A stretch of 12,696 nt of DNA from Balneolales bacterium (GTDB taxonomy: Bacteria > Bacteroidota > Rhodothermia > Balneolales > Natronogracilivirgulaceae), in the NCBI GenBank assembly GCA_007120555.1, contig SKNL01000205.1:1-12696 (forward strand), in the 5' to 3' direction. This document shows positions 1-6,823 of this stretch, piece after piece. The position numbers and the translations under genes are program-made. Within the stretch, counting starts at the first letter, position 1; every line of letters starts with the position of its first letter. The notes under the pieces are model-generated. The model saw only the letters and a program-made list of their open reading frames with translations. It made no database searches and had not been told where the DNA came from.

Positions 1-1919
1 CCCCAGAAATCGTCGCTGAAATCGGGACGGTAACTGAAGCTGATGGATGGGCGCATGGTATGGCGGAACCCTTCGAAAGGCCCGATGCGCGTCTCGCTGA
101 GCCCATAGATCGTGGTATTGAGACTGAGACCTGTCTGGAAATCACGTCCGGCTGCGAATCCGGGCTCCATACGGGGGACGACCCGGTTCTGTTCGGGATC
201 CCACTCTTCCCGGTATGTTTCGGGATACCAGTATTCGTTGATGCTGAGGTTGGTTCCGATGTTGGCGACGGTGGAACTCACAAGCTGCATGTCGGCCCGC
301 GCTGTCTGACGCAGACCCATGTTGATATGCCGGATGTCTCCGGTGGCCTGGCGGTGGCGGGAGGGGTTGAAAAGCGCCTCGAAAAATCCGATGTCGGTGT
401 CATCGACCGGCCGGAAGCTGTATCGCGATTCCAGCCGGTTGTTGTACTGGACGCTGAGAGTTTCGTACCAGGATTCCCTCCGGGCCGGACCGGTACGCTG
501 GAATGGTGTGATCCTGCGCAGCGAGAAGTTCACGGATGGCCCGGTGATGGTTGTGGCATCGGTTGAAAAATCCTGGGTGCCGGAACCGGAGATATTGAAC
601 GAATAGGCTCCCTCAGGATGGTTGAAGTTGTAGGCAATACGGGATGTGGTACTGACCTGGGCGCGATCCTCATAATCGTAGGAGTTGCGATTGTAGAAAT
701 CCGCGGTTCTCAGATTGATATTGGCGGAAATGGAAGAGTAGGGATTGAGCGTCTGGCTGTGAGTGACGGCGAGGTTTCTTTGGATATTGGTGACAAAGCC
801 GGGGTCGGTGGGTTCCAGGCCCTGGTCGCGCGAATAGCCCAGCTCCACCGAGCCGGTATACCGGTCGGTACGCCGGTAGTTCAGGCGCGAATTGACGTAA
901 AAGGTCCCGGAGGTGAAAATATCCATGGAAGCCTGGCCGGTCAGGTAATCGTTGAAATACTGGAACCACCCCAGGTTCTGCAATCCGATACCGCGGCGCT
1001 GCTGATCCTGGTAAGTAAATGACGGCTCCAGGATGCCGGACTGTTTTCGGGATATCCGTGACGGCACATATCCGAAGGGAAAGACAAGGGGATAGGGAAT
1101 ATCCAGGATGAAAAGCCGTGCCCGGGTGAAGAAGATCTCGTCCTCATCCACCACTTTCATCCTGCTCGCGCGGATGTAGAAATGGGGGTGGTCAAGCTCG
1201 CACGTGGAGTAGATGCCGTCTTCGACAAAAATGACGTGCGGTGCGGTGCGCTTGACCTGTGTTCCGATGACATTGCCCTGGTCCATGGTGATGCGGGCAA
1301 CATCAAACTTGCCCTTGTCGGTCTGGTAATTGTAGGCGATGCGCCGGCTTCGTATGCGATCTTCGCCGCGTTGCAGGACGGGTTCCGAGAGGGTGTCTGC
1401 GGGTTCACCGGCCTGGGCGCTCATCTCGTTCCTGTCGAGGTTCAGGAGCACTTCGCCGGCGGTCAGTTCCCCTTTCTGGTTTCCGACGCGGGCGTTGCCA
1501 TAAAGCGTGGCGCGGCGTTCATCCCGCGTAGTGAATATGAGTGAGTCGCGTGAGGAGAAGCGGATTTCATCTTCCGCACCGGCGGCCCTTCCGTCCGGCC
1601 CCCCGCGTTCCGGTTCAATTCGTTCCGGTCCCATCCGTTCAGGCTCGGTTCTGTCCAGGCCTGCACCGTTCATGAGTTCCCGTTCAATGCCGTTCTGATC
1701 CGGCTGGTCCGGCACGGATCCATCCTCATCGGGAATTTGACCGGGGTCGATTTCCCGGTCCGGGATGGTGTCAGCGGGCGTTGCGTCCGGCGCAGGGGGA
1801 AGGGAGTCCAGCCGAGATTCAAGGGAGTGCCGGGCGTGCGCGTACCCCTCCGACGGTGCTGATAAGAGCCCTGTAGCGAGAAATAGGAGCGTTATGATAC
1901 AGAGGCGCGCGGAAGGCAC
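1..1919 (-). CDS. lptD: LPS-assembly outer-membrane protein LptD, partial (C-terminus beyond the left edge)
   Basis: LptD is the outer-membrane beta-barrel that inserts lipopolysaccharide into the outer leaflet. The frame is open without a stop from a GTG at 1919 to the window edge, giving 639 residues. Residues 1-22 look like a signal peptide (hydrophobic core LCIITLLFLATGLL). Residues 27-115 are a Pro/Asp/Glu/Arg-rich linker. An OstA-type domain starts near residue 138 (LYGNARV, then LTAGEVLLNL) and includes the family-typical CELDHPHFYIRASRMKVV near 240-257 and PYPLVFPFGYVPSR near 275-288. After SGILEPS the sequence becomes alternating, aromatic-rich barrel strands. The GTG is the only start between the upstream in-frame TAA and the signal peptide, with an AAGG about 10 nt before it. 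It lies 26 bp after the ROK kinase stop on the same strand. I see the motifs directly; the family assignment is firm, and the missing end is simply outside the window. Confidence 0.93.
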   Translation of the reverse strand, partial: MPSARLCIITLLFLATGLLSAPSEGYAHARHSLESRLDSLPPAPDATPADTIPDREIDPGQIPDEDGSVPDQPDQNGIERELMNGAGLDRTEPERMGPERIEPERGGPDGRAAGAEDEIRFSSRDSLIFTTRDERRATLYGNARVGNQKGELTAGEVLLNLDRNEMSAQAGEPADTLSEPVLQRGEDRIRSRRIAYNYQTDKGKFDVARITMDQGNVIGTQVKRTAPHVIFVEDGIYSTCELDHPHFYIRASRMKVVDEDEIFFTRARLFILDIPYPLVFPFGYVPSRISRKQSGILEPSFTYQDQQRRGIGLQNLGWFQYFNDYLTGQASMDIFTSGTFYVNSRLNYRRTDRYTGSVELGYSRDQGLEPTDPGFVTNIQRNLAVTHSQTLNPYSSISANINLRTADFYNRNSYDYEDRAQVSTTSRIAYNFNHPEGAYSFNISGSGTQDFSTDATTITGPSVNFSLRRITPFQRTGPARRESWYETLSVQYNNRLESRYSFRPVDDTDIGFFEALFNPSRHRQATGDIRHINMGLRQTARADMQLVSSTVANIGTNLSINEYWYPETYREEWDPEQNRVVPRMEPGFAAGRDFQTGLSLNTTIYGLSETRIGPFEGFRHTMRPSISFSYRPDFSDDFW

Positions 1920-1945
1920 AAATGGGTTACCTTATCGGTGATGTG

Positions 1946-2890
1946 CTAAAGATATTCAAAGGCCAGGCTTCCTGCACCGAGCAGGGCGGCGTCATTGCCC
2001 AGTGTTTCGTACCGGATTTCAAAACCTTTCCGGAATGGCGGCATAAGGCGTTCCAGCGCTGCTTTTCGGGCCGGTTCCAGAATCCAGTCACCTGCCTTTG
2101 CAACGCCACCGCTAATGACAATGTTGCGTATATCCAGAATATGGATGTAATTGACAACGGCATAGCCCAGCATTTTTCCGGCATCGGCAAGGATCTGCAC
2201 AGCCAGTTCATTTCCTTTTTCGGCCTCCCGGCTCAGGTGTACCGGTTCCAGCTCTTCCGGATTATCCAGATAGGCCGCAAGGGGGTTTTCAGGATGCTGG
2301 CGGATGATCGGCAGGGCGTTCCGGATCAGGAACCGCTGGCCGATATATGCTTCAATGCCGCCCCTGGCAGTGCTGTTGGATTCCGGTCCATTGTAGTCAA
2401 TCATCACATGTCCCAGTTCGGCGGCACCGCCGGTCATCCCTCGATACAGCTCCCGGTGGTAGATAATGCCTCCTCCGACTCCGGTACCAAGGGTGAGCAT
2501 GATCAGGCTGTCCATATCTCTCCCGACGCCATAACGGGATGAGCCCAGGGCCATCAGGTTGGCATCGTTTTCCACGATGGCATCAAGGCCGGTCCGCTTT
2601 TTGATCTCCTTGTTGACATTGATCACTTCCCATCCGGGCAGGTTAGGCGGATGAGAAACGGTTGTGCGGTCCAGGGAAATGATACCCGGGGAGCCGATGC
2701 CGGCACCGACGGGTTTTTCAGGCGCTTGTGAAACGGCGTTGGCAATCGCCTCGGCTATGCGGTCCAGTACCGCTTCAGGGCCTTTGCCTGCCTGCGTAGG
2801 AACAGATGAGGTGGCGAGCAGCCCTTTTTCACGATCTATAACGGCCGATTTGATATTGGTTCCGCCAAGGTCAATTCCTATGGAGATCAT
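1946..2890 (-). CDS. ROK-family sugar kinase (glucokinase-like)
   Basis: ROK proteins phosphorylate glucose, N-acetylmannosamine or related sugars with ATP in the cytoplasm; others are repressors, but this one has no N-terminal helix-turn-helix. Its 314 residues match the usual kinase length. Visible motifs are the phosphate loop DLGGTNIK (7-14), the catalytic-Asp segment ENDAN (107-111, D109 as base), GTGVGGG (135-141) and ELGH (158-161). The segment that normally holds the CxCGxxGCxE zinc site reads ESNSTARGGIE (170-180) with no cysteine, and the whole protein has none; H161 and E180 are kept. ATG at 2890 is the only sensible start, because DLGGT follows directly, although no strong ribosome binding site precedes it. 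It lies 154 bp downstream of the ftsB-like gene and 26 bp upstream of lptD. The sugar substrate cannot be told from the sequence. Confidence 0.9.
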   Translation of the reverse strand: MISIGIDLGGTNIKSAVIDREKGLLATSSVPTQAGKGPEAVLDRIAEAIANAVSQAPEKPVGAGIGSPGIISLDRTTVSHPPNLPGWEVINVNKEIKKRTGLDAIVENDANLMALGSSRYGVGRDMDSLIMLTLGTGVGGGIIYHRELYRGMTGGAAELGHVMIDYNGPESNSTARGGIEAYIGQRFLIRNALPIIRQHPENPLAAYLDNPEELEPVHLSREAEKGNELAVQILADAGKMLGYAVVNYIHILDIRNIVISGGVAKAGDWILEPARKAALERLMPPFRKGFEIRYETLGNDAALLGAGSLAFEYL

Positions 2891-2929
2891 GCGCTTTTAC
2901 GTGTTTTTGGTAACGGATTGGATGAAAAC

Positions 2930-2981
2930 GAGAGCTCAGGCGATCGCGTTGAGAATGAGAGTTCAGCTGATCGCTGGTGAG
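2930..2981. repeat. Imperfect 24-27 bp tandem duplication between the ftsB-like and ROK genes
   Basis: Two adjacent copies share GAGAG, TCAG, GATCGC and a closing TGAG: the first at about 2930-2953, the second at 2957-2981, with a few substitutions and one inserted base. The first copy contains the palindrome GCGATCGC (2940-2947). It sits in the 154-bp leader upstream of the ROK gene. Function unknown; it may be a decayed local duplication. Confidence 0.4.
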
Positions 2982-3044
2982 TAAAAATCGAAGATAAATG
3001 ACCGGGTAAGATAAATAATGCTTTGCATCGACATACGAAGCGCA

Positions 3045-3362
3045 TCATTCCTGCACACGATAAATGGTTTCGCCGGGCTTTCGCATGCCGTACTCTTCCC
3101 GGGCCAGCTGCTCCAGCAATCCGGGATCGGATTCGAGCGCCTCCATTTTCTGCTGAAATTCAGCCGTTTCCTCCCGCAAACGCTCCGTTTCTTTGATCAG
3201 CTCCTCTTTTTCATTGCTTAGCAGGATCCGTGTACGGACACTGTAGGTGTCAATGAAGCCAAACCAGATCACCAGCATCAACAGAAGCACGGAAAACAGA
3301 AAAGGTCTTCGCCAGTGGAGTGGATTGAGAAATTGGAGGCTCATGGGCAGGGGTTCGGGCAT
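3045..3362 (-). CDS. FtsB/DivIC-type septum formation initiator protein
   Basis: Proteins of this family are small single-pass membrane components of the divisome, working with FtsL and FtsQ at the septum. This one has 105 residues, the usual size. The layout is a short cytoplasmic N-terminus, one transmembrane helix (about 20-37, PFLFSVLLLMLVIWFGFI), a charged coiled coil (about 49-77, rich in Glu/Lys/Arg with spaced Leu) and the family C-terminal signature REEYGMRKPGETIYRV (88-103). I take ATG 3362 because AAGGGG lies about 13 nt before it; an internal ATG at 3344 (MSLQF) is possible. The yraN-like stop lies 65 bp upstream on the same strand. The family is clear from layout and signature; FtsB versus DivIC naming is not resolvable here. 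Confidence 0.85.
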   Translation of the reverse strand: MPEPLPMSLQFLNPLHWRRPFLFSVLLLMLVIWFGFIDTYSVRTRILLSNEKEELIKETERLREETAEFQQKMEALESDPGLLEQLAREEYGMRKPGETIYRVQE

Positions 3363-3427
3363 GAATGAAATGATTCCCCTTAAAATAATTCATTTTATGC
3401 TATTACGCATCCGAAGGTTTTAATAAT

Positions 3428-3790
3428 TCACAGACGCCAGAAAGCCCCTTCGATGTGGTTGATCTTCTCATCGCTCCGGCCCGGTCTGAGGATGGAGATA
3501 ACGTCGAAACGGACGGGTGATCCCTCCATGCGGCGTTCGTGGAGCCAGGCCTCGGCCACTTTGAAAAGCTGCCGTTTTTTCCTGTCGTCAATGTGCTCTT
3601 CCGGCTCGCCAAAGCTGGTGCTGTTCCGCGTCTTCACCTCCACAAAGACGATTTCCCGGTCCGTTGCGGCTACGATATCCACTTCCGCACGCATGAACCG
3701 GTAGTTGCGGTCCAGTACCAAAAACCCTCTGGATGAGAGATGTTCGGCAGCGCGCTCCTCGCCCAGCCTGCCAAGCTCCACGTGGTTCAT
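3428..3790 (-). CDS. YraN/UPF0102-family endonuclease-fold protein
   Basis: The UPF0102 family has a restriction-endonuclease-like fold; its cellular role is not settled, with Holliday-junction or DNA-processing roles proposed. The 120-residue length is typical. Conserved features are GRLGEERAAEHL (7-18), RNYR (28-31), E36 and D38 in AEVDIVA, and VFVEVKTR (48-55) with E51 and K53 forming the PD-(D/E)xK-like active site, then FGEPEEHID and the late RFDV (94-97). ATG 3790 starts with the family-typical MNHVELGRLGEE; no clear ribosome binding site is seen. It lies 60 bp downstream of the FmdB-type gene, and that gap contains one copy of a 22-bp repeat, and 65 bp upstream of the ftsB-like gene. 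All catalytic residues look intact. Confidence 0.88.
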   Translation of the reverse strand: MNHVELGRLGEERAAEHLSSRGFLVLDRNYRFMRAEVDIVAATDREIVFVEVKTRNSTSFGEPEEHIDDRKKRQLFKVAEAWLHERRMEGSPVRFDVISILRPGRSDEKINHIEGAFWRL

Positions 3791-3831
3791 CTGTTTATGT
3801 CAATTTCGATTTCGCTTGCGCGTTTCACCGG

Positions 3832-3853
3832 GCACTTCGTGACCTTCGGTTCA
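3832..3853 (-). repeat. 22-bp dispersed repeat, copy 1 (end of the FmdB-type gene)
   Basis: Read on the minus strand, this begins with the TGA stop of the FmdB-type gene and continues with CCGAAGGTCACGAAGTGC after TGAA. The same 22 bases occur exactly at 10228-10249 on the plus strand. The element has an internal 9-bp periodicity (CGAAG, 4 bases, CGAAG). In both places it lies at or just after the end of a gene. Confidence 0.75.
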
Positions 3854-4222
3854 GCTGCCGCTTTTCCGTGATGGAGAGGATGATGCCGGTTCGGTTGCGC
3901 TGGCGGCTGCACAGTTGCCGGTTGCCTTGTCGCCGGCGGATGCTTTGCTGCCTGTGCTGCCGGCCGCGGACTCCGTGCCGGCGGCAGGCGCATTGCCGTT
4001 GCCGTTGGTGTTGCCGTCCGTGGCGCTGGCACCGTTAGCGGAGCGGTTTTTGTAGTCGGTGACATACCATCCGCTTCCCTTGTACACCACGCCACCACCG
4101 CCGGTGATCACGCGTTTCACCCTCTGCCCGGTCTCCGGACATGTCTTTAGCGCATCGTCCGACATCTTTTGTATGATCTCGAATATGGTACCATCTTCTC
4201 TTTTGTACTCATAGGTAGGCAT
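3851..4222 (-). CDS. FmdB-family (CxxC zinc-ribbon) protein, cysteines mostly lost, with low-complexity tail
   Basis: FmdB-type proteins are small putative regulatory proteins with an N-terminal zinc ribbon of two cysteine pairs; their role is poorly known. Here residues 1-58 align well by eye with the family (MPTYEYKR, MSDDALKTCPETG, GGGGVVYKGSGWYVTDYK), but the first pair is absent (KREDGT) and only C28 of the second pair remains (CPETG). Zinc binding in the usual way looks impossible. Residues 59-123 form a low-complexity tail of Gly, Ala, Ser, Asn and Thr, probably disordered, with one Cys. ATG 4222 has AGGA about 8 nt upstream. The gene lies between the aminotransferase (67 bp) and the yraN-like gene (60 bp), all co-directional. 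The fold assignment is clear; the function is not. Confidence 0.8.
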   Translation of the reverse strand: MPTYEYKREDGTIFEIIQKMSDDALKTCPETGQRVKRVITGGGGVVYKGSGWYVTDYKNRSANGASATDGNTNGNGNAPAAGTESAAGSTGSKASAGDKATGNCAAASATEPASSSPSRKSGS

Positions 4223-4289
4223 GCTTGTCCTGATTTGATTTAGCGTTGCTGAGAACCGGATAAGATAACGCCGGAAAAAATAAAAACGT

Positions 4290-5489
4290 TTACTCCTTTT
4301 TCAAAGCGGCCAGTCCCTCGCTCAACCGTTTTACAGCCTCCTTCAGATGTTCCATGGAAGCTGCATATGAGAGGCGGATTCCGGCAGGCTCACCAAAAGC
4401 ATCACCGGGAACGGCTGCGAGTCCGCGCTCTTCCAGCAGGAACAGGCACAGATCGGTACTGTTCCGGATACGGTCGCCTGATGGTGTTTCGGAATTCAGG
4501 TAGGTGGAGATATCGGGGAATGCGTAAAAAGCCCCGCCGGGGTTGAAGCACTTCACGCCGTCTATGCGGTTGAGCGCATCCACCAGATAGTCACGCCGCT
4601 TGCGGAATGCGGCGACCATTTCGGTGACGGCATCGCGGGGGCTGAGGTAGGCGGCCTCTCCGGCTTTCTGTGAGATGGAGCTGGGTCCGGAGGTCTCCTG
4701 GCTCTGGATCTTGGCCACGGCTTTGACTATGGAGGCCGGGCCGGCAAGATACCCCAGGCGCCAGCCGGTCATGGCAAATCCTTTGGAAAAACCGTTGATG
4801 ACAAGGATGCGGTCCATCAGGACCGGGGCGGCCTGTGCGATGCTGACGTGCTTATCCTCAAAAACGATGTACTCGTAGATTTCATCTGATAGTACCAGGA
4901 TGCCGGGGTGCTCCAGCAGGACTTCCGCCAGGGCCTTGAGCTCTTCCAGGGTATAGCAGCTTCCGGTGGGGTTGGACGGGGAGCAGAGAATGAGCATCCG
5001 GGTCCGGGGCGTTATGGCGTCCCGCAGCTGATCGGCCGTCATCTTGAAGCCGTTGTCAAAAGCGGTGGACACGATTACCGGCTTGCCTTCCGCCAGTTTT
5101 ACCATTTCAGGATAGGAAACCCAGTAGGGGGCGGGGATGATCACTTCGTCGCCCGGATCGATGGTGGCGAGCAGTGAAAAACCGATGGACTGCTTTGCGC
5201 CGTTGGAGAGGATGATCTGGTCGGGGGTGTATTCCAACCCGTTTTCCTCTTTCAGCTTGTCGCATATGATTTCGCGAAGCTCGGGATTTCCGGTGTTCAT
5301 GGTGTATCCGTGGTGTCCGTCACGTATGGCCTGTACCGCGGCATCACAAATATGCAGAGGGGTCTTGAAATCGGGCTCGCCCTGGCTCAGGGAGATGACC
5401 GATTTTCCTTCGCGCTGAAGTTCCTTGGCGCGACTTGATATTTTCATCGTTTCCGAAGGCGCGATGGCCTGAACGCGTTTCGCTATCAT
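4290..5489 (-). CDS. Class I/II PLP-dependent aminotransferase (aspartate aminotransferase type)
   Basis: This cytoplasmic enzyme would transfer the amino group of aspartate or a similar amino acid to 2-oxoglutarate using pyridoxal phosphate. At 399 residues it has the normal length for the bacterial aspartate aminotransferase subgroup I. Visible residues are N173 in SNPTG (172-176), D202 and Y205 in SDEIYEY (201-207), the PLP-binding K236 in FSKGFAMTGWRLGY (234-247), the FYAF segment after GGA near 318-324, and the carboxylate-binding R372 in IRLSY. ATG 5489 is followed by the family-like start KRVQAIAPSETM; AGGA lies about 12 nt upstream. A 241-bp gap with a repeat array separates it from coaD, so it probably has its own promoter. 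Exact substrate is not decidable: aspartate, prephenate or aromatic preference would need assay. Confidence 0.92.
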   Translation of the reverse strand: MIAKRVQAIAPSETMKISSRAKELQREGKSVISLSQGEPDFKTPLHICDAAVQAIRDGHHGYTMNTGNPELREIICDKLKEENGLEYTPDQIILSNGAKQSIGFSLLATIDPGDEVIIPAPYWVSYPEMVKLAEGKPVIVSTAFDNGFKMTADQLRDAITPRTRMLILCSPSNPTGSCYTLEELKALAEVLLEHPGILVLSDEIYEYIVFEDKHVSIAQAAPVLMDRILVINGFSKGFAMTGWRLGYLAGPASIVKAVAKIQSQETSGPSSISQKAGEAAYLSPRDAVTEMVAAFRKRRDYLVDALNRIDGVKCFNPGGAFYAFPDISTYLNSETPSGDRIRNSTDLCLFLLEERGLAAVPGDAFGEPAGIRLSYAASMEHLKEAVKRLSEGLAALKKE

Positions 5490-5730
5490 GGCAAAATGAT
5501 CCTGTTAGTACAACCGATTAATAGTGTAAGTGAGGAGAAGGGAATACAGTCCGGTGCAAAATGTACAAATGTGAAACAAGATACAAAAGTCGGCATGCAG
5601 TTTCCATGAGTGCAGGATAATTCGGAGAAGGCGTGATGCATTGCATTGGTGTATCCGGGAGCGTGCATCAAAGCGCGTGCAATCCGGGAGCGTGTATCCG
5701 GGAGTATGCAATCAGGGAGCGTGCAGTCCG
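5490..5730. other. Intergenic region between coaD and the aminotransferase
   Basis: This 241-bp stretch holds no convincing gene. The part next to coaD carries the short-repeat array described separately. The part next to the aminotransferase is AT-richer and is the likely promoter region for that gene on the minus strand; TACATTTTG near 5561-5569 (minus strand) resembles the Bacteroidota -7 element TAnnTTTG with one extra T, but no matching -33 element is convincing. Two short reading frames here merely translate the repeats. Confidence 0.5.
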
Positions 5731-5735
5731 TCAGC
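5649..5735. repeat. Six degenerate 12-15 bp tandem repeats at the 3' end of coaD
   Basis: Units follow the pattern GTGYA(A)TCCGGGAGC: 5649-5662, 5663-5674 (shortened), 5677-5691, 5692-5705, 5706-5720 and 5721-5735. The two cleanest versions are GTGTATCCGGGAGC and GTGCAATCCGGGAGC. The last unit runs into the coaD stop codon (TGA at 5731-5733, minus strand), so the array touches coding sequence. Confidence 0.75.
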
Positions 5736-6213
5736 GGTACTTGTTTTTCAGCGCCTCGGCTACATTTGCCGGGACAAAATGGCTGACATCGCCTCCCCAG
5801 TAGGCGATTTCGCGCACCAGCGAGCCGGAAACGAAGGTCAGATGTTCGCTGGGCATCAGGAAGATGGTGTCGATATCCCGTCCGAGTTTGCGGTTCATTA
5901 GTGCCATGCGAAATTCATATTCATAATCGGAGAACTGTCGGACGCCCCGTATCAGTGTTTTTACGTTGTTCTCATGCGCGTAATCCACAAGAAGTCCCGT
6001 GAACTTTTGGATATCGACTTTTTCGGACCAGGATTCGTGGCTGATACTTTCCCGGATCAGGGAAATTCGTTCATCGGGAGTGAAAATGGCGTTTTTGCGG
6101 GTGTTGACGGCGATGGTGATAATGACTTTTTCAAACAGGTTTGTGGCACGCTCCAAAACGTCGAGATGACCGAAAGTGATGGGGTCGAAAGAGCCGGGAT
6201 AAATAACTTGCAC
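5731..6213 (-). CDS. coaD: Phosphopantetheine adenylyltransferase CoaD
   Basis: CoaD joins 4'-phosphopantetheine and ATP to make dephospho-CoA, the penultimate step of coenzyme A synthesis. Its 160 residues match the family length. The nucleotidyltransferase signature is YPGSFDPITFGH (5-16) with T13 and H16 in the TxGH motif. TLIRGVRQFSDYEYEF (86-101) supplies R89 and R92, and FVSGSLVREI (127-136) is the late ATP-binding segment, where many homologues have SSS and this one SGS. The start is GTG at 6213, not ATG, supported by GAGGA about 8 nt upstream and by the immediate QVIYPGSFDP. It lies 49 bp after rsmD on the same strand, a common pairing of genes in bacteria. Only the ordinary role is inferred. 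Confidence 0.96.
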   Translation of the reverse strand: MQVIYPGSFDPITFGHLDVLERATNLFEKVIITIAVNTRKNAIFTPDERISLIRESISHESWSEKVDIQKFTGLLVDYAHENNVKTLIRGVRQFSDYEYEFRMALMNRKLGRDIDTIFLMPSEHLTFVSGSLVREIAYWGGDVSHFVPANVAEALKNKYR

Positions 6214-6262
6214 GATTGGTTCCTCGGGATTTTGTGATGGTGTATCAGGCAGGTCCTGGTGG

Positions 6263-6820
6263 TCATGGGTTATCCGTCACACGACCGGTTTGAAAAATGG
6301 ATACGATGGTGCGGCCGTATGGTTTGGCGAAGACACAGTGGGGGTGTTCCCCGAAATGATGCCGTTTGTCGTGCTCAAGGATGAACCAGCCGTCCGGCTT
6401 GAGCCAGCCCTCTTGCAGGATGATCTCGGGGAGCCGTGTCATTTCAGGATATTCGTAAGGGGGGTCTGCGAAGACGATGTCGAATGGACTGGGCGGTCCG
6501 CCGAGGAAGTTCTCGACAGAAGAGCAGATAACGCGTGCCTGCTTTTCCACACCGAATTGCCGTGCGGTTTTTTCAATATGGTCTGTGGCAGCGGAGGAAG
6601 ATTCCACGAAGATCACCTTCGATGCACCACGGGAGATGGCTTCAAAGCCCAGGTTGCCCGAGCCCGCAAAAAGATCCAGTATGATGCTGCCGGAAAGATG
6701 CTTGCGCACTTCGATGATTGAGAAGATACTCTCTTTGGCGCGGTCTGATGTGGGGCGCATATCGACATGTGCAGGAACGGTGATCTTTCTGCCTTTCAGT
6801 GTGCCGGTGATGATCCGCAT
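6263..6820 (-). CDS. rsmD: 16S rRNA (guanine-N2)-methyltransferase RsmD
   Basis: RsmD methylates G966 of 16S rRNA with S-adenosylmethionine during small-subunit maturation. The 185-residue protein has the full family layout: MRIITGTLKGRKI at the N-terminus, RPTSDRAKESIF (22-33), the SAM-binding loop DLFAGSGNLGFEA (49-61), acidic E73 after strand 2 (VIFVESSS), and the catalytic FADPPYEYP (117-125). ATG 6820 lies 3 bases after the DUF3822-like stop, so translation is probably coupled; no separate ribosome binding site is obvious. coaD follows after 49 bp. Nothing is missing. Confidence 0.95.
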   Translation of the reverse strand: MRIITGTLKGRKITVPAHVDMRPTSDRAKESIFSIIEVRKHLSGSIILDLFAGSGNLGFEAISRGASKVIFVESSSAATDHIEKTARQFGVEKQARVICSSVENFLGGPPSPFDIVFADPPYEYPEMTRLPEIILQEGWLKPDGWFILEHDKRHHFGEHPHCVFAKPYGRTIVSIFQTGRVTDNP

Positions 6821-6823
6821 GGG

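Noticed and set aside
60..1544. Long plus-strand open frames (60-566, 618-1022, 1182-1544) opposite lptD
   Set aside because: They use the same codon boundaries as lptD on the opposite strand and arise because lptD avoids antisense stops. They show no family pattern, and lptD is clearly the real gene.
1922..2542. 206-residue plus-strand open frame opposite the ROK gene
   Set aside because: It overlaps a well-supported kinase with all its motifs, and its translation has no recognisable domain.
3787..4098. Alternative minus-strand frame (103 residues) across the FmdB-type tail
   Set aside because: Pro/Ala/Thr-rich translation of a low-complexity GC-rich stretch. The conserved FmdB domain is in the other frame, and no slippage site was seen.
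5505..5711. Small minus-strand frames in the coaD-aminotransferase gap
   Set aside because: They mainly translate the short repeats and have no ribosome binding site or family match.
5649..5735. CRISPR array
   Set aside because: The units are 12-15 bp with no spacers between them and no cas genes nearby, so this is a direct tandem array.
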